Shown piece by piece: positions 1-7,435 of a stretch of 19,845 bases of DNA (positions within the stretch are counted from its first letter, which is position 1; each line of letters begins with the position of its first letter). The stretch lies in NCBI GenBank assembly GCA_017432405.1, contig JAFRJF010000148.1, positions 1 through 19,845 on the forward strand, read 5' to 3'. The position numbers and the translations under genes were made by a program. The notes beneath the pieces are model-generated. The model was not told the origin of the DNA and ran no database searches. It saw nothing but the letters and a program-made list of their open reading frames with translations. This stretch comes from Clostridia bacterium. Lineage in GTDB: Bacteria; Bacillota_A; Clostridia; Christensenellales; Aristaeellaceae.

Positions 1-116
1 ATAACAGAGTGGCCAATGCCGGTGTCTGTTTCGCTTGATGCTCCTTCTGGTCGTCCAGGGTTAGTTCTACGTTATTTATCTGCTGTATCTCTTGACAAAG
101 AGGTACTACATAACAG

Positions 117-311
117 CCTTCCCCTTGGAGGGGAAGGTGGCCCGCGCCCTAAAGGACTTACTTCGCGGCGCCCTAAAGGACTTGCTTCGCTGCGCAGCGG
201 GTCGGAAGAGGTGTCCACGCTGTGCGCAGTTCGTCTATTACGACTGAGGAACGGGGCATAGGGGGACACCTCTTCAGTCTGCTTCGCAGACAGCTTTCCC
301 TCAAGGGGAAG
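117..311. repeat. Palindromic non-coding repeat element (MITE-like)
   Basis: This gene-free stretch is built from nested inverted repeats. A self-complementary block at 117-137 (CCTTCCCC, five-base loop, GGGGAAGG) recurs in inverted, slightly diverged form at 294-311. Inside it, GAAGAGGTGTCC at 205-216 is the exact reverse complement of 264-275. A small hairpin GTCTGC-TTC-GCAGAC lies at 277-291. Short open frames crossing it are repeat-rich and have no ribosome binding site, so I call no gene. The architecture suggests a small non-autonomous mobile or structural-RNA-like repeat, but no transposase or target duplication is visible. I see nothing further in positions 1-116 or 312-360. Confidence 0.6.
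144..191. repeat. Two-copy 24-base tandem repeat
   Basis: Two adjacent 24-base units (144-167 and 168-191) share GCGCCCTAAAGGACTT and then CTTCGC, differing at only two positions. They sit inside the larger palindromic element and probably arose by slippage in it. Two copies with no spacer do not make a CRISPR array. Confidence 0.75.
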
Positions 312-360
312 CCTTTTGGGCGCGACGGCAGGTATTTTTCCTTAAGTTGATGACATTGGT

Positions 361-1020
361 TCAAAGGGAGAGCCACGCCACATTGGCTTCGCAGTACCTC
401 AAAAAGCCCTCCGCGTCGATGCCGTCGATGCGCCGGTCCGTCTCGGCGATGATCGCCTCGATCTGCGCGGGCGCGTAGTTCAGAAGGCCGAGTATGGCCC
501 GGATGTGAACGCTGCAAAACTGGCGGTAGCTGATATCCAGCTCGTCCTGGTGCACGAACAGGTGCATGGTGCCGCCCATGGCAAAGACGATGGCGGTCTT
601 CAGCTGCCGGTAGGAAAAGGTGTGCTCGCCGCAGTAGCGCCTGAGCCAGCTGCAGATCGTCTCCACCCATGCGTCCAGGCACTCCGGCTGCCTCACGGAG
701 GAGAGCAGGAACCGGCGCAGCTTGTAATTGCCGGCGACGCCCTTGAAAAACAGCATGTTGAAATCCGAGATGCCCTGGAACATCTCCGCATCCTGAAAGT
801 GAAGCGTCTCCATATACGCGGACGAGGTGTCCAGAAGCTCGTTGAGCATCGTCTTCACGATCTCGATCTTCTGGGTATAATAATGCTGGAGCAGCGATTT
901 ATTGATACCGGCAGCCCTGGCGATATCGCTCAGGGATACCTTGTCATACCGTTCCTCTCCGAACATGCTGTAGGCGACGGTCAAAATCTCTTCCCTGCGC
1001 TTCGTGTTCCTGACTGCCAT
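361..1020 (-). CDS. TetR/AcrR-family transcriptional regulator
   Basis: A 219-residue protein of the usual TetR length. The N-terminal DNA-binding domain (about residues 8-55) has the family pattern: REEILTVAYSMFGEERYDKVSLSDIARAAGINKSLL in two pieces, a first helix at 9-20 and then the helix-turn-helix at about 28-48, followed by the YYTQKIEI segment that opens the ligand domain. The rest is helical and variable, as expected for an effector-binding and dimerisation domain, so the ligand cannot be guessed. The ATG start is supported by AGGAGGG six bases upstream. It lies downstream of the glycosyltransferase gene on the same strand with a 99-base gap that holds a hairpin, so cotranscription is possible but not certain. 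Its targets are unknown; autoregulation and control of the neighbouring gene is the simplest guess. Confidence 0.85.
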   Translation of the reverse strand: MAVRNTKRREEILTVAYSMFGEERYDKVSLSDIARAAGINKSLLQHYYTQKIEIVKTMLNELLDTSSAYMETLHFQDAEMFQGISDFNMLFFKGVAGNYKLRRFLLSSVRQPECLDAWVETICSWLRRYCGEHTFSYRQLKTAIVFAMGGTMHLFVHQDELDISYRQFCSVHIRAILGLLNYAPAQIEAIIAETDRRIDGIDAEGFLRYCEANVAWLSL

Positions 1021-1052
1021 GAGTCCCTCCTGGAATCCTGTTGAATGTATTA

Positions 1053-1070
1053 TGGCGCGAATCCGCGCCA
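1053..1070 (-). other. Intergenic hairpin between glycosyltransferase and tetR genes
   Basis: TGGCGCG at 1053-1059 and CGCGCCA at 1064-1070 form a seven-pair stem with a four-base loop in the 99-base gap between the two minus-strand genes. No run of T follows on the minus strand (the next bases read TAATAC), so it is not a textbook terminator. It may reduce readthrough or be structural. Confidence 0.35.
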
Positions 1071-1119
1071 GAGTACCACCGGAAGCGTGAATTATCCCTC
1101 TCTGAGCCCCGGTGATGCC

Positions 1120-2523
1120 TCACTTGACCCCCACCTGGAATTGGTACACCCGCCTGTATTTCCCGCCATTGAGCGACAGGGCCATGTTATAGCCGTTGTT
1201 GAAGCCCGAGCCGATCAGGCTCTCGCAGCGGGAGAGGGTGTAGACCTCGTAGATGTAGTTCACCGTCGTGTCCTCCACGGCGTCCTGATAGTGCTCCGGG
1301 GCATTGGATTTCTTTTCAAGCTCCGAGATCAGCGTCACGTCCTTGAAATCGGAAACCGCGAACCGCTCCTGGGAAATCGCCCGCAGCTTCTTCCCATAGC
1401 GCTGCTTCATCTTCTCATAGGCGTCGCGGTCCTCGGTGGCCAGGAACACGATGTCATAGCCATCCTCCTCGATCCACCGGTCGATCATGGGCATCATCTG
1501 CTCCGGCGTCGCCTGCTGATACATGCCCATCAGCTTGCTCACCACATAATCCGAGCCGCGGATCAGCACGCCCAGCGCCTTCCTGCCGCCCAGCACCGCT
1601 TCGGCGTATTCCTCCAGCTGCGCCCTGAATTCGGGCCGGAAGACGTCTGCCTCGATGCCCTGGCCGTACTGCTGGAACTGCCAGGTGGTGACCAGGGGCG
1701 TCATGTTGTCCGCGACGACGGTGTTTTCCCCGTCGGCATCCGCCGGACGTCCGTCCACGGCGAAATACCGCATCAGCAATTCATCGGAATACCGCGAGCT
1801 GCCCGGCGATAGAAAGGCCCTCCATCCCTTCCGGGAAAACAGCCGGTTATAGGCGTAGACCCGGTTCAGTATGGCGCCCAGCCCAAAATCCTTGTACAGG
1901 ATCATCTCCACGTAGCGGATCTGTTCGAAGGGCTTGTCGGTCAACCATTGCCAGAAGAACACATTGTGAAACGCCGGCATGGAGCTCATATAGCTGTAGT
2001 CCCTGCGGGTGTATCCCATCTCGTTGATGCCGGGAATCACATACAATGTGGCGCTGTCCTTCGTCCGGGCATCCTTCGGAAGCGCTTCCACGATGTGCAG
2101 GCGCTCCGATGCCGGCAGGAACCAGCGCGCCCGGGCGTCCGTGAACCAGACCTGCGCCTGCGTATGCTTTAAAAGGAGCCTTGCGCAGACGAGGGCATAT
2201 TCGTCGATCGCCTCAAACATCGCCTCGTCAAAGGCCTTCAGATAGTCCAGGTACAGCTTGTCGGCGTCCGACTCGTCATAGCTCAGGTACGGCGGAAAGA
2301 CGTCCTTTCCATCCGTCATTTTGAGGTAAGCCCTGGCCTCTGCCGGAAAGAGGTCCATATTCCTGGTGTACTCCAGCACATAATCTTCGCCGTTCGGGTT
2401 CGACACGCGGAAGCGGGTCTCCCCCTTCGCGGCCCATGCGAGGGCATCATGGAAGACCCCGTCCCCATGGTGAAGGGTGCGCAGCCCTTCGTCCCCGGGC
2501 GTCGCTTTCAGGACATTCAGCAT
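1120..2523 (-). CDS. Putative glycosyltransferase, fucosyltransferase-fold-like
   Basis: A 467-residue cytoplasmic-looking protein with no signal peptide or membrane segment. Three blocks in the C-terminal half resemble the nucleotide-sugar-binding motifs of the GT23/NodZ and O-fucosyltransferase superfamily: GVLIRGSDYV (318-327, compare the family's HxRRxD), FLATED (360-365) and CESLIGSGFNNGYNMAL (433-449). The N-terminal ~300 residues are rich in aromatic and acidic residues and I do not recognise them. GGAGG nine bases before the ATG supports the start. No other cell-surface polysaccharide gene is nearby; the only partner on this strand is the tetR gene. The H-to-L and R-to-G changes in the first motif mean donor and activity could differ from known fucosyltransferases. 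Fold-level assignment is moderate; substrate is unknown. Confidence 0.55.
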   Translation of the reverse strand: MLNVLKATPGDEGLRTLHHGDGVFHDALAWAAKGETRFRVSNPNGEDYVLEYTRNMDLFPAEARAYLKMTDGKDVFPPYLSYDESDADKLYLDYLKAFDEAMFEAIDEYALVCARLLLKHTQAQVWFTDARARWFLPASERLHIVEALPKDARTKDSATLYVIPGINEMGYTRRDYSYMSSMPAFHNVFFWQWLTDKPFEQIRYVEMILYKDFGLGAILNRVYAYNRLFSRKGWRAFLSPGSSRYSDELLMRYFAVDGRPADADGENTVVADNMTPLVTTWQFQQYGQGIEADVFRPEFRAQLEEYAEAVLGGRKALGVLIRGSDYVVSKLMGMYQQATPEQMMPMIDRWIEEDGYDIVFLATEDRDAYEKMKQRYGKKLRAISQERFAVSDFKDVTLISELEKKSNAPEHYQDAVEDTTVNYIYEVYTLSRCESLIGSGFNNGYNMALSLNGGKYRRVYQFQVGVK

Positions 2524-2871
2524 GATATGATACCTCCATCTCTACGTCCGTGTTTTCTCCTGCGCATTCGCCCTATTCTACCATACATTCCACAATACTG
2601 TCCACCTTCAAATCCCAAAAACATCAGACAGGGCAAAGGAAAGCCCGGACGCCGCGCTGCCGATCCCTCCGTCGGGCTTCGGGGCTCAGCCGTTTCCCGA
2701 CGCGCAAGCGCGGTCTGCCACTATGCGCGGCATATATTATATTATTATTGTAACATTTCAGATATGGCGTTTCGACCGCGCATGCTGTATATTGGAATAT
2801 TATAAGGTGAGCGCCGTCATTTCCCGGCGCAAAGGGACGGGCATGCAATTGACGATGTGAGGGATGATACC
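2524..2871. promoter_or_regulatory. Divergent intergenic region with AT-rich promoter patch
   Basis: This 348-base gap separates the divergent glycosyltransferase and GH43 genes and holds no supported gene. It contains one sharply AT-rich patch (2731-2752) with a minus-strand TATAAT at 2736-2741, though no good -35 sits at the right distance. A second AT patch (2788-2804) lies 70 to 85 bases before the GH43 start. A bulged GC-rich stem (AAGCCC... at 2641-2651 against CGTCGGGCTT at 2670-2679) is followed on the minus strand by a pyrimidine-rich stretch and would lie in the leader of the glycosyltransferase mRNA. A GTG at 2857 could extend the GH43 gene by five codons, but it lacks a well-placed ribosome binding site. 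Confidence 0.35.
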
Positions 2872-3750
2872 ATGGAGCTGTCAGAGATCAACCTTCGGGA
2901 CCCCTATGTGCTCAAACATGAAGGCCTCTATTACCTCTACGGCACCCGCGGGGCGACCTGCTGGGGACCTGCGGACGGCTTCGACGCCTACGTCAGCGCC
3001 GACCTGGCGACGTGGTCCGCGCCTACGGTCGTCTTTCACAACGACGGCAGCTTCTGGGCGGACAGGGACTACTGGGCGCCGGAGGTCCATCCCTACGGCG
3101 GCGCGTTCTATATGCTCGCCTCGTTCAAGGGCGCCGGACGCCGCCGGGGCACCGCCATACTCCGCGCCGAATCCCCCCTCGGCCCCTTCCTGCCCTGGTC
3201 GGACGGTCCGGTGACCCCGAAGGACTGGGAATGCCTGGACGGCACGCTCCACCTTGACGGGGAAGGCCGCCCGTGGATGGTGTTCTGCCACGAATGGGTG
3301 CAGGCCGGGGACGGCTCGGTTTGCGCGCTGCCACTGACGGAGGACCTCCGCGCCCCTGCCGGGACGCCGAAGGCGCTGTTTCACGCCTCAGAGGCGACCT
3401 GGTGCAAGCGCATGCGCCATTCCTCGGGCATGACCGGCTACGTCACCGACGGCCCCTTCCTGTGGCGGCTGGCCGACGGCAGCCTGGTCTGCCTCTGGGC
3501 CAGCTTCTCTGAAGGCGGCTACACCCAGGCCCAGGCCCGCTCCGAAAGCGGCGGCATCGACGGTCCCTGGCGGCAGGTGACGCCCCTGTTCATGGAAAAC
3601 GGCGGTCACGGCATGGTGTTTCGCGGGCCGGACGGCGGGCTCCGGCTCGCGCTTCACAGCCCCAATGCCCACCTGGAGGAACGCCCCCGCTTCTTCCCCG
3701 TCCAGGAGCGCGACGGACAGCTGTGGCTGTGCGACGCCCAGGACCGATGA
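2872..3750 (+). CDS. GH43-family glycoside hydrolase
   Basis: A 292-residue single-domain protein with the five-bladed beta-propeller signature of GH43. It opens with NLRDPYVLKHEGLYYLYGT, where Asp10 is the expected general base. It then has ECLDGTL (Asp123, expected pKa-modulating Asp), VFCHEWVQ (Glu141, expected acid) and GGHGMVF (His246), a typical late motif. Known GH43 enzymes remove L-arabinofuranose, D-xylose or D-galactose; which sugar applies here cannot be read from the motifs. No signal peptide is present, so it should act in the cytoplasm on imported oligosaccharides. I prefer the ATG at 2872 because TGAGGG lies upstream at suitable spacing; a GTG 15 bases earlier is less well placed. 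It leads a three-gene plus-strand operon, 37 bases before the next gene. Confidence 0.88.
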   Translation: MELSEINLRDPYVLKHEGLYYLYGTRGATCWGPADGFDAYVSADLATWSAPTVVFHNDGSFWADRDYWAPEVHPYGGAFYMLASFKGAGRRRGTAILRAESPLGPFLPWSDGPVTPKDWECLDGTLHLDGEGRPWMVFCHEWVQAGDGSVCALPLTEDLRAPAGTPKALFHASEATWCKRMRHSSGMTGYVTDGPFLWRLADGSLVCLWASFSEGGYTQAQARSESGGIDGPWRQVTPLFMENGGHGMVFRGPDGGLRLALHSPNAHLEERPRFFPVQERDGQLWLCDAQDR

Positions 3751-3787
3751 TGATAGCGAAAAGCCCTGTCATGAGAGGAGTGCTGGC

Positions 3788-5224
3788 ATGCTGCCCCCCG
3801 TAAGCTGTTCCTTTTCCTGCGAGGATGCGCAGATACAGAGAATCCACGATGAAGCGGAGCGCAAGTGCCGCCTGAACCTGGCCGACTTTGCCGGGGACCG
3901 GGTGCTGGTGGAGGGCGGCGGCTATGAAAAGATCTGGCTGGAGACCCAGCCCATGGGCGGCGAGATGTACGCCCTGCGCGACCTGACCGCCGCCGTCAAC
4001 AACAGCCTGCTGTTTATGCGCCACCAGCGCCCGGACGGACGGCTGCCCGGCTCGATCCAGTGCCTCGACGGCCACGTGGCGCCCCAGTTCGACAAGCTGC
4101 AGGGCTTTTGCTTTCCCGATCCTGCCCTGAACCTGTACTACCTGCTGGGGCGGGACGGGGACTGGCTGGACGCCCTCGCGGACTGCCTGGAGCGCTTCGA
4201 CGCCTGGCTGTGGAAGAGGCGCGCCCTCGGCACGGACGGGCTGCTGTCCGCCTTTTGCGTCTACGACACCGGCGAGGACAACGCCCTGCGCTATGGCGAC
4301 GCCCCCTGCTGGTGGCCGGAGGATGCGCCGCCCCGGGGCTATTCGGTGGTCCCCATGGCTTCCATGGACGTCACCTCCTATTCCTTCTCGTGCCGGGATA
4401 CCCTGGCGAAAATCAACCGGCTTCGGGGCGCGGAGGGTGACGCCGGGCGCTGGCAGCGGGCCGCGGACGCGGTGGCAGCGGCCCTGCGTAAGGCGCTTTG
4501 GGACGAACGTCGCGGCGCCCTGTACGACCGGGACCACAGCGGCAGGACGGTGGACGTGCTGTGCCACAACACGCTGCGCTGCATGTACTGGGGCAGCATA
4601 TCCCCCGACATGGCAGAACGCTTCGTCCGGGAGCACCTGCTCAACCCCTCGGAGTTCTGGACGCCGATGCCTCTGCCCAGCGTGGCCGCGAACGACCCCG
4701 CCTTTCGCAACGCCCCGGAGAACAACTGGAGCGGCCAGTGCGAAGGGCTGACCTTCCAGCGGGCCATGCACGCCCTCGAGCGCTATGGCTATGAAAAGCT
4801 GGTCACGCGGCTGGGACGCCGATTCCTGCGCGCCATCGCGGAGGCCGACTGCGCCTTTACCCAGCAGTTCGATCCCTTCACCGGCGCGCCCTCCCGGGTG
4901 GGGCTGGTTTCCCACGCGCCTGTCCCGCCGGGCTCTGACGAGCCCTTCCAGGACGGCTACGGGCCGTCGCTGCTGTCCGCCCTGGGCTTCATCGAGCGGC
5001 TGTGGGGCATCGGGCTGCGCGGGGGCGAGGCGCGCTTCAGCCTGTGCGGCGGCCTGCCCTGCGCCTGCGAGGTCCATTGGAACGGGCACGATTACCGCCT
5101 CGAGTCCGACGGCGCGAAGGCCGTCGCCGTTGCCGACGGTCGGGAGGTCTACTCCGGGGCCTGCGGGGTCCGCGTCGTCGCCGACGAAACCGGGGCGCTG
5201 CGCAGAATCGTGCCCATAGAATAA
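3788..5224 (+). CDS. (alpha/alpha)6-barrel glycoside hydrolase, GH37/GH63-like
   Basis: A 478-residue protein with the alternating helical pattern of six-hairpin glycosidases and no signal peptide, so probably cytoplasmic. Landmarks fit the GH37/GH63/mannosylglycerate-hydrolase-like group: DGRLPGSIQ near residue 81, DTGEDNALRY at 160-169 (compare the family's SGxDNSxR, with Asp164 in the place of the catalytic acid), WSGQCEGLTFQRAM near 314, and QQFDPFTG at 359-366. In characterised relatives the last motif reads E-Y-Y-N-P-x-T-G and its Glu is the base; here that position is Gln359. Either the base lies elsewhere in this subgroup or the activity differs. The ATG at 3788 has AGAGGAG eight bases upstream; an earlier in-frame ATG at 3665 lies inside the GH43 gene with no such site. 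It sits mid-operon, 25 bases before the next gene. Substrate is unknown. Confidence 0.68.
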   Translation: MLPPVSCSFSCEDAQIQRIHDEAERKCRLNLADFAGDRVLVEGGGYEKIWLETQPMGGEMYALRDLTAAVNNSLLFMRHQRPDGRLPGSIQCLDGHVAPQFDKLQGFCFPDPALNLYYLLGRDGDWLDALADCLERFDAWLWKRRALGTDGLLSAFCVYDTGEDNALRYGDAPCWWPEDAPPRGYSVVPMASMDVTSYSFSCRDTLAKINRLRGAEGDAGRWQRAADAVAAALRKALWDERRGALYDRDHSGRTVDVLCHNTLRCMYWGSISPDMAERFVREHLLNPSEFWTPMPLPSVAANDPAFRNAPENNWSGQCEGLTFQRAMHALERYGYEKLVTRLGRRFLRAIAEADCAFTQQFDPFTGAPSRVGLVSHAPVPPGSDEPFQDGYGPSLLSALGFIERLWGIGLRGGEARFSLCGGLPCACEVHWNGHDYRLESDGAKAVAVADGREVYSGACGVRVVADETGALRRIVPIE

Positions 5225-5249
5225 ATAAATGCATCGGAGGTAAAAAATC

Positions 5250-6569
5250 ATGCTGACCGTCAATGCGCGCAAGCGGGGCTTCCTTCGGGATGGAAAGCCC
5301 TTTTTCTGGCTGGGCGACACCGCCTGGCTGCTGTTTCACAAGCTGGACGACAGGCAGATTGAAACCTACCTGACGAACCGGGCGCTCAAGGGCTATACGG
5401 TCATACAGGCCACGCTGGTTCACAAGCCGGGCTATGCCTCGCCGGACGGCGCACGGGCCCTGGTGGACGACGACTTTTCCCGCCCCGACGAAAGCTCCGC
5501 CTATTGGCAGCACGCCGAGCGGGCGGTCCGCCTGGCCGGCGAGCTGGGCCTGGTGATGGCGCTGCTGCCCTGCTGGGGCTGCTTCGCCCAGGACGGCGCG
5601 CTGAACCCGGAGAACGCCGCGATCTACGGCGACTTCCTGGCCCGGCGGCTGGGCAAATATGAGAACGTCATCTGGCTGCTGGGCGGCGACGTGCGCGGCA
5701 GCGCCGCGCCGCAGACCTTCGAGGCCCTCGCCCGCACCCTGAAAGAGCAGTGCCCGGATCAACTGATCGGCTTTCATCCCTTCGGGCGCTGCTCCTCGTC
5801 CCAGTGGTTTGCCGGCGCAAACTGGCTGGATTTCCACATGTTCCAGTCCGGCCACCGGGATCGCGGCCAGCGCACCCTCGGCGCGTGGGACGATAACGCG
5901 GTCAGCGACGAGGAATGGATGGGCGAGGAAAACTACCTCTACGTATTCCGGGATCTGGCGTGGGACGACAAGCCCACGCTGGACGGCGAGCCCTCCTACG
6001 AGGAGATCCCCCACGGACTGCACGACCCGTCAAAGCCCTACTGGACCGACCGGCAGGTGCGGCGCTACGCCTGGTGGAGCCTGCTCGCCGGCGCCGCCGG
6101 CTTCACCTACGGCCACAACGCCATCATGCAGTTCTGGGACGGGGTCGGCACCCCGGATTTTGGCGTCCGCCAGCACTGGGACGTGGCGCTGCACGCCCCC
6201 GGCAGCCTCCAGATGAGGCACCTGCGCAGGCTGATGGAGGCCATCGACTGGCAAGAGGGCCGAAACGAGCAGGCCCTCCTCGTGGACGACAGCGGCGTGG
6301 AGGACGCCCGCAACCTGTGCTTTTTGACGCCCGTCGCCCTCGCGGTGTACACCTATACCTCACGGCCCTTCGGGGTGCGCCTGGACGATCTGCCCTTTTC
6401 CCCCGCCGCCTTCTGGTACAGCCCGAAGCTGGGCGGGGTGAGCGCCTTTACCCTCCCCGCCGACGGGCGCTTTGAGCCCCCCGCCGACCGGGAGGCGGCC
6501 CGGGAGGACTGGGTGCTGCTGCTGGTGGATAAAAAGAACCTGGACAGCGTACTGTCCAGGCTTGTGTAG
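5250..6569 (+). CDS. GH140/DUF4038 apiosidase-like glycoside hydrolase
   Basis: A 439-residue protein that begins with the DUF4038 signature (RDGKPFFWLGDTAWLLFHKL, residues 10-29) of a TIM-barrel hydrolase, extends to about residue 345, and ends in a beta-rich domain of the putative collagen-binding type commonly attached to it. Expected catalytic acids are Asp147 in WLLGGDVRGS and Glu247 in DGEPSYEEIPHG. Their spacing matches the Asp/Glu pair reported for the characterised GH140 apiosidase of Bacteroides thetaiotaomicron, which acts on rhamnogalacturonan II. RRYAWWSLLAGAAGFTYG is another family block. There is no signal peptide. GGAGG nine bases before the ATG supports the start. It is the last gene of the plus-strand operon, and its final codons double as the terminator hairpin of the convergent transporter genes. 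Other GH140/DUF4038 members may have other substrates, so apiose specificity is only an inference. Confidence 0.85.
   Translation: MLTVNARKRGFLRDGKPFFWLGDTAWLLFHKLDDRQIETYLTNRALKGYTVIQATLVHKPGYASPDGARALVDDDFSRPDESSAYWQHAERAVRLAGELGLVMALLPCWGCFAQDGALNPENAAIYGDFLARRLGKYENVIWLLGGDVRGSAAPQTFEALARTLKEQCPDQLIGFHPFGRCSSSQWFAGANWLDFHMFQSGHRDRGQRTLGAWDDNAVSDEEWMGEENYLYVFRDLAWDDKPTLDGEPSYEEIPHGLHDPSKPYWTDRQVRRYAWWSLLAGAAGFTYGHNAIMQFWDGVGTPDFGVRQHWDVALHAPGSLQMRHLRRLMEAIDWQEGRNEQALLVDDSGVEDARNLCFLTPVALAVYTYTSRPFGVRLDDLPFSPAAFWYSPKLGGVSAFTLPADGRFEPPADREAAREDWVLLLVDKKNLDSVLSRLV
6527..6560 (-). terminator. Intrinsic terminator of the transporter operon, inside GH140 coding sequence
   Basis: A perfect nine-pair stem (CCTGGACAG, 6539-6547; CTGTCCAGG, 6552-6560) with a four-base loop. 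Read on the minus strand it is followed by TTCTTTTTATCC, a good T tract, 25 bases past the stop codon of the second permease. On the plus strand no T tract follows, so it should work one way. The whole structure lies within the last codons of the convergent GH140 gene, where it encodes the tail NLDSVLSRLV and its preceding lysines. Confidence 0.8.
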
Positions 6570-6585
6570 CCGGGTTTGGATTTGG

Positions 6586-7425
6586 TCATCCCTTCAGCGC
6601 GCCCGCGGTCACGCCGTCCATCAGGTATCGGTTGAAGAACAAAAACAGCAGGAACACCGGGATCAGGGACAGGGTGGACATGGCGAACATCGGGCCGAAA
6701 TTGGTGCCCTGGGCGTCCGCAAAGCCCTTTATGGCCAAGGAGACCGTATACAGGGCCGGCTTTGACAGGTACAGCAGCGGCCCCATGTAATCGTCCCAGA
6801 TCCAGTAGAAGGATATGACGATGGTGGTGATGATCGACGGGCCCAGCAGCGGCAGTATGATCCTCGCAAAGATGGAATACTTGTTGCAGCCGTCGATCAT
6901 GGCCGCCTCGTCCAGCTCCCTGGGCAGGCCGCGTATGAACTGCATCATCATGTAGATGAAGAAGGGCCAGCCCAGGAACTTGGGCAGTATCAGCGGCACA
7001 AAGCTGCCCACCAGGCCCAGCCGGTTCCAGATGATGTACTGGGGGATCATCAGCACCTGGCCCGGCAGCAGCATGGTCATGATCATGGCCGTAAACCACA
7101 GCTTGCGCCCCTTGAAATCCACCCGGGCCAGCGCGTAGGCCACCATGGCCGAGGAGATCACCGTGCCCAGCGTGCCCAGGCAGGATACGACGATCGAGTT
7201 TTTGAAGTAGGTGGCAAAGGTCAGGCTGCCGCTGCCCCGCCAGCCGTCCGGGTAGTTCTGGAAGACCCACTTGCTCGGAAGGAAGGGCGCGTTCGTGCCC
7301 AATATCTCGCTCTTCATCTTGAACGAGGAGAGTATCATCCAGATCACCGGATAGATCATCAGCAGTCCGAACGCGACGACGAACACGTGATAGATCACAT
7401 TGTTGATTGCTCTGCGCTTCTCCAT
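6586..7425 (-). CDS. CUT1 sugar ABC transporter permease, MalG-like
   Basis: A 279-residue inner-membrane permease with six predicted membrane segments, starting with a hydrophobic helix near residues 10-33. The cytoplasmic EAA loop that docks the ATPase reads ELDEAAMIDGCNKYSIF, starting near residue 171, which is the MalG/CUT1 form. It should pair with the upstream permease to form the channel for an oligosaccharide. I place the start at the ATG with GAGGTGG upstream (7425), ten bases after the stop of the first permease; an in-frame ATG at 7446 would overlap that gene and lacks a good site. It is the last gene of the transporter unit and is followed by a clear terminator. No ATPase gene is present; CUT1 systems in Firmicutes commonly share one encoded elsewhere. 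Confidence 0.93.
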   Translation of the reverse strand: MEKRRAINNVIYHVFVVAFGLLMIYPVIWMILSSFKMKSEILGTNAPFLPSKWVFQNYPDGWRGSGSLTFATYFKNSIVVSCLGTLGTVISSAMVAYALARVDFKGRKLWFTAMIMTMLLPGQVLMIPQYIIWNRLGLVGSFVPLILPKFLGWPFFIYMMMQFIRGLPRELDEAAMIDGCNKYSIFARIILPLLGPSIITTIVISFYWIWDDYMGPLLYLSKPALYTVSLAIKGFADAQGTNFGPMFAMSTLSLIPVFLLFLFFNRYLMDGVTAGALKG

Positions 7426-7435
7426 GTCCGCCACC

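Noticed and set aside
1..116. Small gene at the left edge
   Set aside because: The open frame there runs on into the palindromic repeat, has no ribosome binding site and no recognisable protein pattern.
144..191. Possible CRISPR repeat
   Set aside because: Only two 24-base units, directly abutting with no spacer, and no cas gene in the window.
3665..3787. Upstream ATG extending the GH37/GH63-like gene by 41 codons
   Set aside because: It would overlap the GH43 gene, encodes an unrelated Ser/Pro/Thr-rich stretch and has no ribosome binding site; the ATG at 3788 has AGAGGAG at good spacing.
3590..5320. A 576-codon minus-strand open frame across the GH operon
   Set aside because: It spans the ends of three plus-strand genes with recognisable catalytic motifs, and its own translation matches no known family pattern.
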